From an uncultured Oscillospiraceae bacterium (GTDB lineage Bacteria > Bacillota > Clostridia > Oscillospirales > Ruminococcaceae), in assembly GCA_910588145.1 (NCBI GenBank), contig CAJUPO010000021.1, forward strand, positions 1-19,506: a DNA stretch of 19,506 nucleotides. The letters are read 5' to 3'. Both the position numbers and the translations under genes were made by a program. Positions 1-5,205 of this stretch are shown here, in pieces. Each line of letters begins with the position of its first letter. Within the stretch, counting starts at the first letter, position 1. The notes beneath the pieces are model-generated. The model did not search any database. It was not told where the DNA came from and was given only the letters and a program-made list of their open reading frames with translations.

Positions 1-56
1 ATATTGTTTTCTATTTCACGGCTAGATGCTTTATGATTTAAAATGCTGTAATATGA
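1..56 (-). pseudogene. IS3-family transposase OrfB, N-terminal-region fragment
   Basis: The minus strand from 56 to 1, in a different frame from OrfA, reads SYYSILNHKASSREIENN. This matches the region just before the DDE catalytic domain in IS150/IS3-group OrfB proteins (usually a YY..L..K.S.REIEN pattern). It is joined directly to OrfA codon ~59, so the start of OrfB is deleted. The rest lies beyond the left edge. Identification rests on a short stretch, but its position next to OrfA supports it. Confidence 0.6.
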
Positions 57-237
57 TTTCAGCCATGGTCATGGTTTCAGTTTCTGAAACCTGAACTTTT
101 GTATATTTTTTGATCCATTTATGCAATGTGGAACTACTCATTCCGTATTCTTTGCATATCTGCGTACTGCTTTTTCCGGATTCATACAAGCTTACTATGC
201 TTTGCTTAAATTCCTCTGTATACTTGGTGTTTTCCAT
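31..237 (-). pseudogene. IS3-family transposase OrfA, 3' truncated
   Basis: The 68-residue product starts with the typical IS3 OrfA helix-turn-helix (residues ~5-42: YTEEFKQSIVSLYESGKS, then ICKEYGMSSSTLHKWIKKY). Family members are usually about 90-100 aa and continue after the MTMAEI segment into a leucine-zipper-like coiled coil. Here MAEI is followed by seven unrelated residues and a stop. The start ATG at 237 has an AGGAGAG ribosome site seven bases upstream. The intact protein would bind IS ends and pair with OrfB by frameshifting. The truncated form keeps only the DNA-binding half and could at most compete for the ends, which is inference. Confidence 0.8.
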
Positions 238-259
238 GTCTTTCTCTCCTTTTTTTATT

Positions 260-289
260 ATTATACCACCTTTCTCCTTTAGCTGTCCA
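260..289 (-). promoter_or_regulatory. IS orfA promoter (minus strand)
   Basis: On the minus strand, TGGACA (289-284) and a perfect TATAAT (265-260) are 18 bases apart, upstream of the OrfA ribosome site and ATG at 237. The arrangement fits a sigma-70/sigma-A promoter just inside the IS end. It points away from the phage genes and would not drive them. Confidence 0.6.
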
Positions 290-305
290 TTTTTTTAGTA
301 TAGCA

Positions 306-539
306 CCATATACAACGGAGGATTTTAAACGGTTGTTTGAAAAAACAGAATCAAGTAGTTTTCTGAAAGGGAAAAATGACAGGAACTGGTCTGCAACATT
401 TGATTGGCTTATAGCAGACAAGAACATGGCAAAGGTGCTTGACGGGAATTATGAGGATAAGAAATCAGAGACAGACCGAACATCATTTGGACATGACCTT
501 GACGAGTATAAGAGCCTTGTAAACAGCTTCGGAGATTGA
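306..539 (+). pseudogene. Phage replisome organiser (DnaD-like), C-terminal remnant
   Basis: The frame is open from the IS edge at 306 to the stop at 537-539 and begins PYTTEDFKRLFEKTESSSF, followed by LKGKNDRNWSATFDWLIAD and NMAKVLDGNY. This F-L-K-G-x-N-x-R-N-W...F-D-W-L...N..K-V-L-x-G-N-Y pattern is the usual C-terminal tail of Firmicutes phage replication-initiation proteins (DnaD-like/replisome organisers), which recruit the host helicase to the phage origin. The N-terminal DNA-binding domain is absent, replaced by the IS. A TTG at 333 could serve as a start but has no convincing ribosome site. The gene is probably disrupted, although the left part may survive beyond the window. Confidence 0.7.
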
Positions 540-540
540 A

Positions 541-732
541 GTGGATAGCTGGAAAGATAAAAACAGAAAAAGGTATGTATACTGTCATGAATGCGCATAT
601 GGGGGAAACGGGATTATAAAAAACTGCAATGTGGGTAAAGAAATCAGAAGCAATTACCTCAACAGAGGATGTTGGGCAGGAGAATTAATCAAGGAATTAA
701 AACAGGATGAAGAAGATGAAATACGGGAATAG
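541..732 (+). CDS. Small cysteine-motif phage protein
   Basis: A 63-aa protein starting at GTG 541, with GGAG at 531-534 and only one base after the previous stop. It has a CxxC at residues 15-18 (YCHECAYGG), a further Cys at 29 and another at 44, a layout that could hold one zinc ion. The C-terminal third is acidic and Lys-rich. It overlaps the next gene by about 17 bases, so the two are likely co-translated in the early/middle operon. I do not recognise a named family. Several similar tiny Cys proteins occur downstream (2605, 2939, 3089). Confidence 0.65.
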   Translation: MDSWKDKNRKRYVYCHECAYGGNGIIKNCNVGKEIRSNYLNRGCWAGELIKELKQDEEDEIRE

Positions 733-1033
733 GAAAACAGTATATGAGGGAATAACCTTTGACAGTCAGAAAGAAGCAAGGCGATATCGTGAATTAAGGC
801 TTTTACAGAAAGTAGGGCAGATAGCAGAGCTAAAATTACAAGTACCGTATATACTGATACCTGCTGGTAATGGTGAAAGAGCTGTAAAGTATATCGCAGA
901 TTTTACATATATCGAAAATGGCAAACAGATAGTGGAGGATGTAAAAGGATATAAAACTCGTGATTATATTCTTAAGCGTAAAATGTTTAAGTATTTATAT
1001 TGCGGAGAGTATGTTGTATTCAGAGAGGTGTGA
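716..1033 (+). CDS. DUF1064 nuclease-like phage protein
   Basis: About 105 residues matching DUF1064 (Pfam PF06356) throughout: KYGNRKTVYEGITFDSQKEA at the start, then ELRLLQKVGQI, LQVPYILIP, VKYIADFTY and VEDVKGYKT. The family is found in phage replication/recombination regions and is generally regarded as a PDDEXK-type nuclease. Candidate active-site residues visible here are the Asp in ADFTY and the E-D-V-K segment. I chose ATG 716 because AGG(A) at 704-707 gives normal spacing and the family starts with M-K-Y-G-N. ATG 707 is an alternative that adds three residues. The gene sits between the Cys-motif protein and the methyltransferase, and its stop abuts the next ATG. Confidence 0.8.
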   Translation: MKYGNRKTVYEGITFDSQKEARRYRELRLLQKVGQIAELKLQVPYILIPAGNGERAVKYIADFTYIENGKQIVEDVKGYKTRDYILKRKMFKYLYCGEYVVFREV

Positions 1034-1570
1034 ATGTTTGAAATGAAAAAACCGAAAGCGGAGCTTATAAACGATAATTTTCAGAATTATAAGCGTTACG
1101 GAATACCCAAAGCACAGCTGGTAATTGCAGATATTCCGTATAATATAGGCAGAAATTTTTATGGAAGTAATCCGGTGTGGTATAACAAGGGAGATAATAA
1201 AAACAGAGAAAGCAGATTTGCTGGAAAAGCCGCATTTAATTCGGATTTCAATTTCAATATTGCAGAATATTTTCATTTCTGCAACAAGCTGTTGAAAAAA
1301 GAACCATCAAAAGGCGGTCAGAGGGGAAGAAGTTCGGATGCGCCCTGTATGATAGTGTTTTGCTCATTTGAACAGATACAAACGGTAATTACATACGCTG
1401 AAAAATATGGATTCAAGCATTATGAGCCGCTTATATTTTGTAAGAATTACAGTCCGCAGGTACTAAAAGCAAATATGAGAATATGCGGAGCAGTAGAATA
1501 TGCATTACTGTTATATAGAAACAGGCTGCCGAAGTTTAGAAATGTAGGAGAACGGAAATTGAAACTTTAG
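1034..1570 (+). CDS. Phage DNA methyltransferase, C-terminally truncated
   Basis: A 178-aa product with the catalytic motif IV of amino-type (N6-adenine/N4-cytosine) DNA methyltransferases as IADIPYNIGRNFYGSNP (residues ~32-48), followed by segments typical of phage methylases (PCMIVFCSFEQIQ, FKHYEPLIFCKN, GAVEYALLLYRNRLPKF). In this permuted class the S-adenosylmethionine motif I (D-P-x-x-G-x-G-T) lies near the C-terminus, and full-length relatives are around 250 aa or more. Here the protein ends at VGERKLKL, just after the PKFRN region, so motif I is missing and the enzyme is probably inactive. The last codons overlap a ribosome-site-like AGGAG (1546-1550), suggesting a deletion fused this gene to the leader of another. 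Confidence 0.75.
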   Translation: MFEMKKPKAELINDNFQNYKRYGIPKAQLVIADIPYNIGRNFYGSNPVWYNKGDNKNRESRFAGKAAFNSDFNFNIAEYFHFCNKLLKKEPSKGGQRGRSSDAPCMIVFCSFEQIQTVITYAEKYGFKHYEPLIFCKNYSPQVLKANMRICGAVEYALLLYRNRLPKFRNVGERKLKL

Positions 1571-1763
1571 CATATGAAAATCCATTTGGAAAATATGCAA
1601 ATTTTGAAAACGGATTTTTTAAACTTAATGAAGAATATCTAAAACCCAAAAGAGAATATGACTATATATTTTCTTTAAGAGTGATAATGACGTATTTGAT
1701 ATTTTAGAACGTTATCTTACAACAGATGAATTTAACACACTGCCGGAAATTGATAGGAAGTGA
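1558..1763 (+). pseudogene. Broken small gene, frameshifted and without a normal start
   Basis: After the methyltransferase, 1558-1677 reads IETLAYENPFGKYANFEN and onwards to YDYIFSL. At about 1671-1677 the coding sense moves to another frame, reading KSDNDVFDILERYLTTDEF to a TGA at 1761-1763. Adding one T to the T run would rejoin them, so a one-base loss is the simplest explanation. The expected start is ATT (1558) seven bases after AGGAG; no in-frame ATG, GTG or TTG is available. The family is not recognised. The region looks like a decayed gene of about 68 codons. Confidence 0.5.
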
Positions 1764-1769
1764 TTTTGA

Positions 1770-2615
1770 ATGAATGGATTTTTATTTTATGATACAACAT
1801 TATTATTCATAAATAATGATGAACGACCATGTAATAATTGGTTAAGGCATAAGTTCCAGCATTATGGACTTCTTCATAGAATTTTCAATATGATGAGGAA
1901 TTATGGTTTTGAAATATGTAATGATATGGAAGTATCTAAGACAATAAGAAAAGATCACTTTGCCGGAGTAAAAGGTGATTTAAAATTTAAGGCAAGCAGA
2001 TACCCAAAAGGTTTTAAAGTTGTATTTTATCAAGAGTTGGTTACTGTAAATTCTAACGGAGGTTATTACGATTTTGATAAGTTTAAGAAAATGCCATATT
2101 TGATAAAGAAACAATACATTTTGGCAGTTAATAAAATTTGTAGTTTTCTTTCAGAATTTGCCCAAAATATAACAAAGCCAGATTGCCGTACAGCAGAGGA
2201 CGAAATAAAATATAGCTATGTTCAAAGCTGTCACCATCCAGAGGAAAGTATGGATTTTGTTTTATCGGAACTGAATGGTACAACTTGCGGGGAATCATAC
2301 AACAATACTGATCGGGATGGTAAAACAATATTTAATGGAGATCTAAAATATTTCAGAGATCATAAAGGATACCTAAATCGTGGAATTGTATACCACGACC
2401 TGAATAATATGTGGTGGGTAATATTGAATGATACAGAGATAGCTAAGAAGGCTAATTTTCAACTTTTTGATATATCGAATAAGGATATAAGAAAAAGAAT
2501 GAAAAAGTACATAAACCCTGAATCATATATTGAAAAGAAACAGATTTTAAGTCAGTGTTCTTTAAAAGAACTGAAAAATGAGATTAAAAGGAGGTTAAAA
2601 AATAATGAAGTGTAA
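1770..2615 (+). CDS. Conserved phage protein of unknown function (281 aa)
   Basis: A 281-aa soluble protein without signal peptide or membrane segments. Distinctive stretches are KKMPYLIKKQYILAVNKI (mid-protein), CHHPEESMDFVLSELNGTT, YNNTDRDGKTIFNGDLKYF and YHDLNNMWWVILND. The last ~40 residues are Lys/Arg-rich and probably helical. I recall similar proteins with S-M-D-F-x-L-S-x-L-N-G-T and Y-N-N-T-D-R-D blocks in early regions of Clostridia phages, but know no function; His/Cys/Asp clusters in these blocks could bind metal. ATG 1770 follows AGGA at 1754-1757 at a rather long distance. The end overlaps the next small gene, implying translational coupling. Base composition is more AT-rich than the structural genes. 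Confidence 0.75.
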   Translation: MNGFLFYDTTLLFINNDERPCNNWLRHKFQHYGLLHRIFNMMRNYGFEICNDMEVSKTIRKDHFAGVKGDLKFKASRYPKGFKVVFYQELVTVNSNGGYYDFDKFKKMPYLIKKQYILAVNKICSFLSEFAQNITKPDCRTAEDEIKYSYVQSCHHPEESMDFVLSELNGTTCGESYNNTDRDGKTIFNGDLKYFRDHKGYLNRGIVYHDLNNMWWVILNDTEIAKKANFQLFDISNKDIRKRMKKYINPESYIEKKQILSQCSLKELKNEIKRRLKNNEV

Positions 2616-2694
2616 AGACTGCAAGCACTGTAAATACTGTTTTGAAAGTTCAAGGGAATATCCATGCAGGGAGTTTAAAAAGAGAAAAGCGTGA
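2605..2694 (+). CDS. 29-aa CxxC-repeat microprotein
   Basis: ATG 2605 follows an ideal AAGGAGGT (2588-2595). The product is MKCKDCKHCKYCF at the start and ends in REFKKRKA. Cysteines fall at residues 3, 6, 9, 12 and 21, three successive CxxC steps that suggest a metal-binding knuckle followed by a basic tail. It overlaps the end of the 281-aa gene by 11 bases and lies 9 bases before the DUF3310 gene. Similar short C-K-D-C-K-(H/Y)-C proteins are frequent in Firmicutes phages and have no assigned role. The strong ribosome site is the best evidence that it is translated. Confidence 0.7.
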   Translation: MKCKDCKHCKYCFESSREYPCREFKKRKA

Positions 2695-2703
2695 GGTGAT
2701 ATT

Positions 2704-2955
2704 TTGGATAAGAATGATTATATAAATCATCCTGAGCATTATCAGGGAAAACGTGAGTGCATAGATATAATGATTGACTTATTTGGGATAGAAGCGGTAA
2801 TAGGATTTTGCAAATGTAATATATTTAAATACCGTTTCAGAGCAGATAAAAAGAACGGAGAGGAAGATATATTAAAAGCTCAGTGGTATGAAAACAAGCT
2901 TTCTGAGTTGCTTAATATGAAAAAGGAGTTACATAAAAATGGACAAGTGTATTAA
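2704..2955 (+). CDS. DUF3310 family protein
   Basis: An 83-aa protein with the DUF3310 signature: NHPEHYQGKRECIDIMIDLF (residues ~8-27), GIEAVIGFCKCNIFKYRFR and KNGEEDILKAQWYENKLSEL. DUF3310 (PF11753) proteins are common in phages and are often labelled as possible nucleotide kinases or nucleotide metabolism helpers on weak evidence. The TTG start at 2704 has GAGGTGAT (2693-2700) upstream. It overlaps the following 47-aa gene by 17 bases. The identification is strong; the function is not. Confidence 0.88.
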   Translation: MDKNDYINHPEHYQGKRECIDIMIDLFGIEAVIGFCKCNIFKYRFRADKKNGEEDILKAQWYENKLSELLNMKKELHKNGQVY

Positions 2956-3082
2956 ATGTTTAAACCGTAAAAAGTGTATTGACAGTGCAAATTACAAGTT
3001 GCCTGAAAAATGTAATAAATACAGACCTGAGTCAATACCGGAATGGAAAAAGAAGCTGTACCGCAGTTTCATAAGGAGGTAG
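2939..3082 (+). CDS. 47-aa cysteine-motif small protein
   Basis: ATG 2939 lies inside the end of the DUF3310 gene, nine bases after AAAAGGAG (2921-2928). The 47-residue product begins MDKCIKCLNRKKC and has Cys at 4, 7, 13 and 25, then a Pro/Trp/Lys-rich tail ending FIRR. The C-x2-C-x5-C-x11-C pattern could bind a metal ion. Its stop codon is part of an AAGGAGGT sequence (3073-3080) that serves the next gene, which supports a tightly packed, coupled operon. No family is recognised. Confidence 0.7.
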   Translation: MDKCIKCLNRKKCIDSANYKLPEKCNKYRPESIPEWKKKLYRSFIRR

Positions 3083-3088
3083 AGCCTG

Positions 3089-3373
3089 ATGATTAAAATT
3101 TGTGAGCATTGCGGTGATGGATTCGTTACAGACAATAAGCGCAAAAGATTCTGCGACAGCTGCGCTAAGTTCCGTAAGAACAGAAGTGCAGCCCAGCTCA
3201 GGGCTAAGAAGCGGGGTACGGTATCTAAGAAATACGGAGAGCCAGTTGCACATAAGAATTGGTTTGAAAGGATTGAAGCCGTTACCCTGAGAGGTCAAAG
3301 TATGGGACTTTCTTACGGTCAGCTTATAGCAAGGGAAAGGAATAATATCGGAGGGATACAGTTTGACAGATGA
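3089..3373 (+). CDS. Zinc-ribbon-like small phage protein
   Basis: A 94-aa basic protein with an N-terminal zinc-ribbon pattern, CEHC at residues 5-8 and CDSC at 22-25. A Lys/Arg-rich segment follows (KFRKNRSAAQLRAKKRG), and the C-terminal part contains GLSYGQLIARERN, a stretch common in small phage proteins encoded just before ArpU/DUF1492-type regulators. The start ATG 3089 is well placed after AAGGAGGT (3073-3080). It overlaps the next gene by 11 bases. A nucleic-acid-binding role is likely from the zinc ribbon and charge, but this is inference. Confidence 0.75.
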   Translation: MIKICEHCGDGFVTDNKRKRFCDSCAKFRKNRSAAQLRAKKRGTVSKKYGEPVAHKNWFERIEAVTLRGQSMGLSYGQLIARERNNIGGIQFDR

Positions 3374-3794
3374 ACAGTTCGATAAAATAACAGCATGGCT
3401 TAACAGGGCATTTCATGTAGAGAAAGATGTTAATGCGCTTAGTTCTTTGCTGAAACGTGACAAAGAACGAGCTGAAGATATTTCTGCTAACTATAAAAAA
3501 AATGATAAAGGCAAGTCAAACAGCCGTACAAACGGTATTGAAGAAGCTTTGTTAATGCTTGCAGAAACAGAAGAAAAATATAACAAGACGCTGGCAGAGT
3601 ATACTCATTGCCGCAGAGAAATTGAAACCGCCATTGAGAGCTTACATGAAAGTGATATTAAATCAATTTTCAAATACAGATACGTTGAATGTAAGACCAT
3701 GAAAGAAATTGCAAAAGAAATGCATTATGATTTAAGTACTGTTAAAAGAAAGCACAGAAAAGGGATTGAAAAAATTGCCCCCCTTTGCACTTGA
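3363..3794 (+). CDS. DUF1492/ArpU-like phage late transcription regulator
   Basis: A 143-aa protein ending in a sigma-70 region-4-like helix-turn-helix (FKYRYVECKTMKEIAKEMHY, then DLSTVKRKHRKGIEKI, residues ~104-138). The N-terminal two thirds are helical and charged. This matches the DUF1492 (PF07374)/ArpU-RinA type regulators at the end of the early/middle region of Firmicutes phages, where they activate packaging and structural genes. That is exactly its place here, before the terminases. The start is TTG 3363 with GGAGGGAT (3350-3357) upstream. Full length looks intact, so it may still be made. Confidence 0.82.
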   Translation: MTDEQFDKITAWLNRAFHVEKDVNALSSLLKRDKERAEDISANYKKNDKGKSNSRTNGIEEALLMLAETEEKYNKTLAEYTHCRREIETAIESLHESDIKSIFKYRYVECKTMKEIAKEMHYDLSTVKRKHRKGIEKIAPLCT

Positions 3795-3820
3795 ATGCAC
3801 CCCCTTGACTGTGATATAAT
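3791..3820 (+). promoter_or_regulatory. Promoter upstream of the membrane-protein gene
   Basis: TTGAAT (3791-3796) and TATAAT (3815-3820) are 18 bases apart, overlapping the stop of the ArpU-like gene. A second TATAAT at 3822-3827 follows after a single G. The site sits ~85 bases before the GTG at 3905, in the only gap of the early region, and fits an independent promoter for the AT-rich gene. It could equally be the late promoter controlled by the ArpU-like protein, as its position before the packaging genes would suit that. Confidence 0.5.
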
Positions 3821-3904
3821 GTATAATAGGAAAAAAGAAAAAATAATATAAAGTTTCCATGTTATTAGGTTAAAGTTTTGAAAAAAATAAAAAGGGGGAA
3901 GTAG

Positions 3905-4360
3905 GTGTATAAAAAAGATAAGGTACGATGTGTGTGTATTTTTATTATAGGATTTCTGATCAATTATATATTTAATCTAAAATCTATAAGTTTAGTTAAT
4001 GAAATACTTACAGTAATATCAATCTTATTAGGATTTTATATAACAGCTGTTTCAACATTGTTTGGTTCAAATATAATAAAGGAATATGCAAATATTAAAG
4101 ATGAAAAAGCTTTAAGTCAAACTATGTTGGGTACGTTAATTAAGTATTTAAAAAACAGTGTTCTATTTGCATTTTTTACAATTTTTGTGGCATTAATATG
4201 TGCACTTTTTAAAGATAAAAATTATTTAGATAAATTTTATTTAAAACAAATAATATCAAGTATTTTAACTGCTTCTACTTTTTTATCATTATTCTTATTT
4301 TTATTATTAATGAAAATTTTTTTTGCTTTATTTTATAATGAAGGCAGTAAAAGAAGATAA
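3905..4360 (+). CDS. Four-helix membrane protein, probable prophage moron
   Basis: A 151-aa, strongly hydrophobic protein with four predicted membrane segments at residues ~8-24, 33-53, 84-102 and 116-143. A polar loop lies at ~54-82 (NIIKEYANIKDEKALSQT) and a short basic tail (GSKRR) ends it. GTG 3905 follows GGGGGAAG (3893-3900). It is much more AT-rich than its neighbours (only 8 G/C in bases 4201-4260), has its own promoter-like site, and a terminator follows its stop. This isolation between the late regulator and the terminase genes is typical of morons, genes carried for host benefit or exclusion of other phages. It is not a holin by position. No family is assigned; superinfection exclusion or a defence role is only a guess. 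Confidence 0.7.
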   Translation: MYKKDKVRCVCIFIIGFLINYIFNLKSISLVNEILTVISILLGFYITAVSTLFGSNIIKEYANIKDEKALSQTMLGTLIKYLKNSVLFAFFTIFVALICALFKDKNYLDKFYLKQIISSILTASTFLSLFLFLLLMKIFFALFYNEGSKRR

Positions 4361-4367
4361 TAATTTT

Positions 4368-4390
4368 CACCGTCCGAGAGGGCGGTGTTT
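4368..4390 (+). terminator. Hairpin terminator after the membrane-protein gene
   Basis: CACCGTCC (4368-4375), loop GAGA, and GGGCGGTG (4380-4387) form an 8-bp stem with one G-T pair, starting eight bases after the stop. It is followed by TTTGTGTATATTTT, a broken T tract, so termination may be partial. Confidence 0.65.
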
Positions 4391-4438
4391 GTGTATATTT
4401 TAAAAAATAAAGAACAAGCTAAAAAAGAGGTGATAATT

Positions 4439-4633
4439 ATGAATCAGATGAAAAAGTATAGAAAAAAGCCTGTAATCATTGAAGCTTATCAAACGGATAA
4501 AGAAAAAATTATACACACTCTTGAAGGTGATATGAAGGCTTCTGTTGGAGATTACATTATTACCGGTGTGGATGGAGAGCAATATCCATGCAAGCCAGAT
4601 ATCTTTAAGAAAACTTATGAACCAATAGACTAA
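4439..4633 (+). CDS. Conserved small phage protein (PGDY..YPCKPDIF family)
   Basis: A 64-aa protein read from ATG 4439, with AGAGGTGAT (4427-4434) upstream. It contains KKPVIIEAYQT at the N-terminus and SVGDYIITGVDGEQYPCKPD at the C-terminal half. The block G-D-(Y/W)-I-I-x-G-x-x-G-E-x-Y-P-C-K-P-D-I-F is widespread in phages of many hosts, usually as an unassigned small protein. The frame extends upstream to 4385 but those residues overlap the terminator and have no ribosome site. Its stop codon lies at the base of the next hairpin, just before the terminase genes. Confidence 0.78.
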   Translation: MNQMKKYRKKPVIIEAYQTDKEKIIHTLEGDMKASVGDYIITGVDGEQYPCKPDIFKKTYEPID

Positions 4634-4656
4634 GCTCCGTCACAAGCGGGGCTTTT
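4632..4656 (+). terminator. Hairpin with T tract before small terminase gene
   Basis: AAGCTCCG (4632-4639) pairs with CGGGGCTT (4647-4654; one G-T pair) around a 7-base loop and runs into TTTTATTAT. It overlaps the stop of the 64-aa gene, so transcription from upstream may end here in part before the terminase genes. Confidence 0.65.
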
Positions 4657-4689
4657 ATTATGCCTTGGTGCAGGAAAGGGAGTGAGGTA

Positions 4690-5205
4690 ATGCCGAAGAA
4701 AACAAAAGAATTAACCGATAAGCAAAAAAGGTTTTGTGAGGAGTACCTCATTGACCTTAATGCTACACAGGCGGCAACCCGTGCAGGGTATTCAGCAAAG
4801 ACAGCATATTCCACAGGACAGCGTACGCTGAAAATTGTTGAAGTGCAGGAATATATTTCTAAATTACAGAAAAAGAGGTCAAAGCGGACTGAGATTACAG
4901 CCGATAAGGTGATAGAGGAACTTGCGGCGATTGCATTTTCGGACAGAACAAAGATAGCCAGTGTAAATGCAAATGGCACTGTTGATATAGCGGCAACAGA
5001 CACACTGCCTGATGAAATTAAGAAAACCATATCATGCATAAAGGAAGGCAAATTCGGTGTTGAAGTATCATCCTATGATAAAATCAAGGCTCTTGAACTT
5101 CTCGGAAGGCATTTGGGTATGTTTACTGAACGCAAAGAGGATGATATTTCAAAGGAACAGGAGATACCTAAACTTTATGAAGCATTAACGGAGGGCAGTG
5201 ATTAA
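4690..5205 (+). CDS. Terminase small subunit
   Basis: A 171-aa protein starting at ATG 4690 (AAGGGAG at 4676-4682). The N-terminal half is the Terminase_2 (PF03592) helix-turn-helix region: LTDKQKRFCEEYLIDLNATQ, then AATRAGYSAKTAYSTGQRTL. The central ADKVIEELAAIAFSD segment is also typical. TerS recognises the phage packaging site and hands DNA to the large subunit. The stop overlaps the ATG of the large subunit (TAATG at 5203-5207), so the two are coupled. The frame can be extended to 4660, but those residues have no ribosome site and are not family-like. It appears intact. Confidence 0.92.
   Translation: MPKKTKELTDKQKRFCEEYLIDLNATQAATRAGYSAKTAYSTGQRTLKIVEVQEYISKLQKKRSKRTEITADKVIEELAAIAFSDRTKIASVNANGTVDIAATDTLPDEIKKTISCIKEGKFGVEVSSYDKIKALELLGRHLGMFTERKEDDISKEQEIPKLYEALTEGSD

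Larger units (their letters stand above)
1..305 (-). mobile_element. IS3-family insertion sequence remnant (left end, internally deleted)
   Basis: Read on the minus strand from about 305 towards 1, this shows an IS3-type left end (a TGCTATAC start), a promoter, a ribosome site, the start of orfA and then an orfB-like fragment running off the window edge. The right boundary is placed near 305 because a phage reading frame resumes immediately at 306. The orfA frame breaks at about 56-61 and is joined directly to orfB-like sequence in another frame, so the normal orfA end, frameshift window and orfB start are missing. The element can hardly make transposase. The terminal repeat was judged by eye and the other end lies outside the window. 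Confidence 0.75.

Noticed and set aside
206..427. 73-aa minus-strand ORF spanning the IS edge
   Set aside because: It crosses from phage sequence through the IS end and promoter into a different frame of orfA; an artefact of the insertion.
3805..3810. TTGACT as the -35 box before the membrane-protein gene
   Set aside because: The TATAAT boxes lie only 4 and 11 bases downstream, too close; TTGAAT at 3791 gives an 18-base spacer.
4385..4438. Upstream extension of the 64-aa gene to 4385
   Set aside because: The extra 18 codons overlap the terminator stem, have no ribosome site and are not part of the family; ATG 4439 has a good one.
4605..5051. 148-aa minus-strand ORF across the small terminase gene
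   Set aside because: It is antisense to a clear TerS gene, has no ribosome site and reads as Ser/Phe/Val-rich shadow sequence.
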